From positions 1 to 22,722 of IMG/VR virus record IMGVR_UViG_3300031963_000984: DNA of 22,722 nt; one strand, 5' to 3'. The notes below the pieces were generated by a model. It saw only the letters and a list, made by a program, of their open reading frames with translations. It had not been told where the DNA came from and made no database searches. Shown here one piece after another: positions 18,885-22,722 of the stretch; within the stretch, counting starts at the first letter, position 1, and the number at the start of each line of letters is the position of its first letter. The stretch comes from a virus. The position numbers were made by a program, and so were the translations under genes.

Positions 18885-19160
18885 ATGGGCGCACCGATAG
18901 GAAACACCAATGGAGCAAAGGGCAAGATGTTCTATGACGCCCTGCGGAAAGCTCTAGTCCAAAACCCCACAAGACTGCCTCGGATAGTAGAGCAGCTCTT
19001 GGCTCAGGCTGAGGCTGGAGAGCCTTGGGCGGTGAAGGAAGTGATAGACCGCTTAGACGGGAAGGCCATCCAGATCAACCAGATGGAGAACGCCGATGGG
19101 TCTCCAATCCTGAATGCGATACAGGTCACGTTTGTTAAGCCTGAAGTCATAGATGTCTGA
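18885..19160 (+). CDS. small terminase subunit candidate
   Basis: A 91-residue protein directly upstream of and overlapping the large terminase by 8 bases. MGAPIGNTNGAKGKMFYDAL is the typical start of short phage DNA-binding proteins next to terminases, followed by a helical stretch (EQLLAQAEAGEPWAVKEVID) with the conserved GEPWAVKE..DRLDGK pattern. Small terminases bind the packaging site and hand DNA to the large subunit. It is short for the role, and the ribosome site is weak. The identity relies on position and motif style. Confidence 0.7.
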   Translation: MGAPIGNTNGAKGKMFYDALRKALVQNPTRLPRIVEQLLAQAEAGEPWAVKEVIDRLDGKAIQINQMENADGSPILNAIQVTFVKPEVIDV

Positions 19161-20451
19161 GGTCGTAGAGGATCGTGAGCTACTAGCTCAGGCGGTTGCC
19201 AAGGCTGAGTTTCCGGTAAAACTTGCGTGTCTCTTTGAGCCCAAGCGATATAAGGTTCTCTATGGCGGTCGAGGCGGGGCGAAGTCTTGGGGAGTCGCTA
19301 GAGCTTTACTGATCAAGGGCGCCAAAGACCCCCTAAGAATCCTATGCGCCCGAGAGTTTCAGGTATCGATTAAGGATTCAGTCCACAAGCTCTTGGCCGA
19401 TCAGATCGAGCAGCTAGGTCTAGCGGAGTTCTACGAGATAACCAACACCGCGATCCGAGGCCGCAACGGGACAGAGTTTTCATTTGTGGGCCTAAAAAAC
19501 AACATCATGTCCATTAAGTCCTTTGAGGGCGTGGACATCTGCTGGTGCGAAGAGGCCCAGACCATATCCAAGACAAGCTGGAACGTCCTGATCCCAACGA
19601 TCCGTAAGGACAACTCCGAGATATGGGTGACCTTTAACCCTGAGCTTGAGACCGATGACACCTACCAGCGGTTTGTGATCAGCCCGCCGGATAACGCGTT
19701 TGTCCAGAAGATTACATGGCGGGATAACCCGTGGTTCCCCCAGACCCTGCGGGAAGAGAAAGAGAACCTTGAGGTCAGGGATCACGATGCCTACCTAAAC
19801 GTCTGGGAAGGTCTATGCCGCAGGACGGTAGACGGGGCGGTCTTTGCCCAAGAGCTGACGATGGCCGAGATGGACGGACGGATCACCAAAGTCCCGTATG
19901 ACGCCGTAAAGCCTGTCCATGCGGTCTTTGACCTCGGTTGGGCAGATAACACCGCGATATGGTTCGTTCAGTTTGTGGGCTTTGAGATCCGGTTGATCCG
20001 CTACATCGAGGACAACCAAAAGACCATGAGCTACTACTTGGCCCAGATGCAGTCCTTGGGTTATGTGTACGACACCATTTGGCTACCCCATGACGCCGAG
20101 AACACGACCCTAGCTGCGGCTGGCCGGTCGATTGCGGACATCGTCAGGCAGGCCAACTACAAGGTTCAGGTGATCCCGAGAGTCCCGGTGGCTGACTCGA
20201 TCAACGCGGCTCGGACTATGTTTTCCAAGTGCTTTTTTGATAAGGAAAACTGCTATCAGGGGCTACAATGCTTGAGACACTATCGGTATGATGTAGATCC
20301 AGATACCAAGCAGTTCTCTAAATCGCCCCTGCACGACATTTATTCGCATGGTGCGGATGCGTTTAGGTACATTGGTTTGGTGGTGAACGAACCCCGGAAG
20401 TCTGGGCCAAAGAAGCCGGTCTACCAGATCCCGGGATCATGGATGGGCTAA
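19153..20451 (+). CDS. terL: terminase large subunit (PBSX-type, Terminase_3)
   Basis: A 432-residue packaging motor. The ATPase half has Walker A GGRGGAKS (38-45), Walker B VDICWCEEAQ (127-136, with Glu133/134 catalytic) and the coupling motif TFNPE (160-164). The nuclease half has FDLGWADN (D260, D265), LPHDAEN (D314) and LHDIYSHGADAFRY (393-406, with D395 and D402), the acidic cluster of an RNase-H-like nuclease. It pumps DNA through the portal and cuts it at the end of packaging. Length is normal. The portal gene follows after four bases. Confidence 0.95.
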   Translation: MSEVVEDRELLAQAVAKAEFPVKLACLFEPKRYKVLYGGRGGAKSWGVARALLIKGAKDPLRILCAREFQVSIKDSVHKLLADQIEQLGLAEFYEITNTAIRGRNGTEFSFVGLKNNIMSIKSFEGVDICWCEEAQTISKTSWNVLIPTIRKDNSEIWVTFNPELETDDTYQRFVISPPDNAFVQKITWRDNPWFPQTLREEKENLEVRDHDAYLNVWEGLCRRTVDGAVFAQELTMAEMDGRITKVPYDAVKPVHAVFDLGWADNTAIWFVQFVGFEIRLIRYIEDNQKTMSYYLAQMQSLGYVYDTIWLPHDAENTTLAAAGRSIADIVRQANYKVQVIPRVPVADSINAARTMFSKCFFDKENCYQGLQCLRHYRYDVDPDTKQFSKSPLHDIYSHGADAFRYIGLVVNEPRKSGPKKPVYQIPGSWMG

Positions 20452-20454
20452 AAC

Positions 20455-22617
20455 ATGGCAAAAGTAGACGTACCCAGCGCAATCCCAGCAGACTCGCGGA
20501 TTCAGGAGGCAATCGACTTCCTGAAGTTTTCCAACGAGGCCGACACCGAGAACAGGCAACAGGGTCTTGATGACCTAAGATTTTCAGCCGGTAACCAATG
20601 GCCGATTGAGGTTCAGAACTCCCGCCACCTTGAGGCTAGGCCGTGTCTGACGATCAATAAGCTGGACGCCTACGTCAGGCAGATTGTCAACGGGATGAGA
20701 CAGTCTAGACCCCGGATGCGGGCGCATTCCATGAATTCCGAGGCGAACGCGAAGGTTGCGGACATCCTGACGGGGATCTTTAAGCACATCGAGGTTAATT
20801 CCGATGCGGATACAGCCTATGACACCGCCGGTGAGTATGCGGTCAGGATCGGCTGGGGCTACTGGCGGGTCGTTACCGATTATGTACGCGAGGACAGTTT
20901 TGATCAGGAAATCTACCTAAGACCCATCGATAACCCGTTTTCGGTCTACTTTGACCCCAACTCAGTCCAGCCGGACGGATCAGACGCTGAGAAAGTTTTG
21001 ATCACCCAGCTTATGAGCAAGGCCGACTTTGAGAAGCAGTACCCCAATGCGGACTCGGGTGGCGACTTTAACCAGCGCGGGACGGGCGACTTTGACCCCG
21101 ATTGGGTTCAGAAAGAGGACATCCGGGTAGCGGAATACTTCTACGTTGAGCGCAAAAAGACTAAGTTACTACTGCTGTCCGATGGGACAAAGGTCTACAA
21201 GGACGAGGCGCCCAGCCCGGAAATCATGGCTGCGGCAGGCATTATGGTCGTTGGAGAGCGCGACACCATGCGCCGGGAGATCAAGTGGTGCAAGCTGACA
21301 GGTCTTGAGATCCTAGAGGAAAGAACTTGGGCTGGACGCTACATCCCGGTCGTCCCGGTCTATGGCCAGATGCTGACCGTTGAGGATAAGCGCAAGAAGT
21401 ATGGGTTAGTGCGAAACGCCAAGGACGCCCAGCGGATGTATAACTACTGGCAGACCAGCCTGACCGAGAGCATAGCCTTGGCTCCGAAGGCTAAGTGGCT
21501 CATGGCCGAAGGTCAGGACGAAGGACATGAAAATGAGTGGGCGCAGGCCAATATCAAGTCGATGCCAGTTCTGCGCTACAAGCAGACGGACATCAACGGT
21601 AAAGAGGCTCCCGCGCCTCAAAGACTTCAGCCGGAGCCGCCGCCAGCCGGGGTTATTTCTGCGGCGATGTCAATCGATAGGGATTTACAGTCGGTCGTAG
21701 GCATTTACGACCCATCTCAACTTCCACAGGGGAATCAGTCTGGGAAGGCTATTCGCGGTCAGCAGATGCAAGTCGATATGACCAACTTCCATTTTTTTGA
21801 CAACCTGACCCGATCCATGAAGCACACCGGACGGATCATTCTGGATCTGATTCCGAAGATTTACGACCGCGAGCGGGTCATGCGAATCATTGGCTACGAT
21901 GGCAAGCCAGAAATGGTAACAATTAACCAGCGAGTCCCTGATGAGATGGGCGTTGAGAAGATTCTGAATGACGTTACTGTCGGTGAGTATGACGTCTACA
22001 TGGACACCGGCCCGGGCTATCAGTCCAAGCGTCAGGAGGCTGTCGAGGCCATGATGCCGATGATTGCCACCAATCAGGAGCTTTTTAATCTTGCAGGCGA
22101 CCTAGTCTTTAGGAACATGGACTTCCCGGGTGCTGAGGTGATTGCAGACCGTCTAGCTGCGATCAATCCTTTGGCTCAGATTGACGAGAAGAGCGAAATC
22201 CCGCCAGAGGTTCAGATGAAGCTCATGCAGGCCGAGAAGCAGATTGCGGATATGCAACAGATGATTGCCGCGATGCAACTAGAGAAACAGTACCGCGGGG
22301 ACGTTGAGGCCATCCGTCAGGAAGGCGAGACCAAGCGTAAGCTCATGGATGTGACCTCTAGGGCGTACAACACCGACACGATCAACGAAGCCAAGGTCAA
22401 CCAGCAGATCCTTGCGACCAAGACCTCGCAGGACAAGGCCGAGCTGGACGCCATCACGAAGATGCTCTTAAAACGCATGGACACCGGCCAGCTCCAGCAG
22501 GCCATCAGGGAAAAGGACATGGAGCAGGCTCAAGTGGCGAGCTTTGCCGAGCGTGAGGTAAATCAGACCGAGAACCCGTTTATCCAACAGCAAAAACAAA
22601 TCGCCGGATTGGGATAA
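20455..22617 (+). CDS. P22-type portal protein
   Basis: A 720-residue protein, close to the 725 of P22 gp1. Typical segments include SAGNQWPIEVQNSRHLEARP near residues 43-62, LTINKLDAYVRQIVNGMRQS, and a long core with YLRPIDNPFSVYFDPNSVQP (160-179). The C-terminal ~120 residues are Glu/Gln/Lys-rich helices (EVQMKLMQAEKQIADMQQM) as in the portal barrel region. Twelve copies form the ring through which DNA enters and leaves and to which the tail attaches. A promoter overlaps the end of this gene. Confidence 0.93.
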   Translation: MAKVDVPSAIPADSRIQEAIDFLKFSNEADTENRQQGLDDLRFSAGNQWPIEVQNSRHLEARPCLTINKLDAYVRQIVNGMRQSRPRMRAHSMNSEANAKVADILTGIFKHIEVNSDADTAYDTAGEYAVRIGWGYWRVVTDYVREDSFDQEIYLRPIDNPFSVYFDPNSVQPDGSDAEKVLITQLMSKADFEKQYPNADSGGDFNQRGTGDFDPDWVQKEDIRVAEYFYVERKKTKLLLLSDGTKVYKDEAPSPEIMAAAGIMVVGERDTMRREIKWCKLTGLEILEERTWAGRYIPVVPVYGQMLTVEDKRKKYGLVRNAKDAQRMYNYWQTSLTESIALAPKAKWLMAEGQDEGHENEWAQANIKSMPVLRYKQTDINGKEAPAPQRLQPEPPPAGVISAAMSIDRDLQSVVGIYDPSQLPQGNQSGKAIRGQQMQVDMTNFHFFDNLTRSMKHTGRIILDLIPKIYDRERVMRIIGYDGKPEMVTINQRVPDEMGVEKILNDVTVGEYDVYMDTGPGYQSKRQEAVEAMMPMIATNQELFNLAGDLVFRNMDFPGAEVIADRLAAINPLAQIDEKSEIPPEVQMKLMQAEKQIADMQQMIAAMQLEKQYRGDVEAIRQEGETKRKLMDVTSRAYNTDTINEAKVNQQILATKTSQDKAELDAITKMLLKRMDTGQLQQAIREKDMEQAQVASFAEREVNQTENPFIQQQKQIAGLG

Positions 22618-22646
22618 TTGACACCTATCAAGAAACAGTTTTTAAT
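22618..22646 (+). promoter_or_regulatory. strong promoter before the gene after the portal
   Basis: Perfect -35 TTGACA (22618-22623), 17-base spacer, -10 TTTAAT (22641-22646, five of six). The predicted start is ~22653, about 42 bases before the next ATG. It would add transcription of the scaffold-coat genes independently of the terminase operon. Confidence 0.75.
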
Positions 22647-22658
22647 AGATATTACCTA

Positions 22659-22674
22659 CCGATGGGTTCATCGG
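22659..22674 (+). other. leader hairpin after the promoter
   Basis: CCGATG (22659-22664) pairs with CATCGG (22669-22674) around GGTT. It would sit at the 5' end of the new mRNA, as stability-giving leader hairpins do. The trailing GTTTATTCTT is too weak to call a terminator. Confidence 0.5.
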
Positions 22675-22694
22675 GTTTATTCTTGGAGTGATCC

Positions 22695-22722
22695 ATGTCC
22701 GAAGTAGCGCAAGAAGTAGCGC
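22695..22722 (+). CDS. start of the next virion gene, probably scaffold, cut by the window end
   Basis: ATG 22695 follows a GGAG ribosome site 6 bases upstream, and only MSEVAQEVA is visible before the window ends. In P22-like phages the gene after the portal is the scaffold (gp8 type), and acidic Glu/Gln/Ala-rich starts are usual there. Identity is inferred from synteny; the visible codons also show a 12-base tandem repeat (GAAGTAGCGCAA). Confidence 0.5.

Noticed and set aside
1-22722. CRISPR array, insertion sequence, integrase or attachment site.
   Set aside because: No regularly spaced repeats, transposase or recombinase motifs, or tRNA-overlapping att-like duplications were found on either strand by eye.

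Overview
The window is a 22.7 kb piece of a tailed double-stranded DNA phage with a P22-like (short-tailed, podovirus-type) virion. The strongest evidence is a 720-residue P22-type portal preceded by a PBSX-type large terminase, the C-terminal part of a gp10-like DNA-stabilisation/tail-accessory protein, three consecutive proteins of about 256, 483 and 777 residues in the positions of the P22 ejection proteins gp7, gp20 and gp16, and a collar-domain fibre. No integrase, CI-like repressor, tRNA gene or CRISPR array was recognised. Replication-era genes include an exonuclease, annealing protein, SSB, RusA and a Ref-like HNH nuclease, but no polymerase or helicase is visible. The host is probably a Gram-negative proteobacterium: there is a lipobox protein, signal peptides and good Shine-Dalgarno sites. 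A freshwater betaproteobacterial host is only a guess from the style of the genes.

Layout. (1) 1-8566, rightward: end of the virion module (gp10-like, two small proteins, three ejection-protein candidates, fibre), then three small membrane/coiled-coil proteins, a GTA-type holin and an M15A endolysin, closed by a Rho-independent terminator at 8598-8627. (2) 8627-11865, leftward: an early operon read from a strong promoter near 11913-11940. It carries small proteins, an HTH protein, an annealing protein, a lambda-type exonuclease and SSB, and ends with a membrane protein overlapping a lipoprotein. (3) 11866-12460: a control region without a convincing protein gene. It holds divergent promoters, a candidate operator, a candidate structured RNA of about 170 nt with its own promoter and terminator, and then a run of hairpins. 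(4) 12461-18605, rightward: small membrane and secreted proteins, a GT2 glycosyltransferase, a replisome-organiser-like domain, Zn-finger, Ref-like and RusA nucleases, a Cys-rich secreted peptide, a winged-helix protein, a Dps-like protein, a GroES-like co-chaperonin, several tiny basic proteins and a 480-residue polyvalent-like protein. (5) 18559-18771: a lone leftward gene. (6) 18885-22722, rightward: small and large terminase, portal, then a new promoter and the first codons of a probable scaffold gene. The virion module runs off both ends of the window, as expected if a circularly mapped genome was opened inside its structural genes.

How the parts fit: the leftward operon supplies exonuclease, annealing protein and SSB for recombination-dependent replication. 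The rightward middle operon adds junction resolution and host-facing small proteins. The GroES-like protein would serve capsid folding with a host GroEL. The terminase-portal block starts packaging. The most novel signal is the RNA-like element at about 12033-12205 together with the hairpin-rich DNA after it. Its stems are perfect over 8 and 13 bp, it has consensus promoter elements upstream and a U-tract at its end, and it contains a 10-nt perfect complementarity that would form a pseudoknot or an alternative fold.
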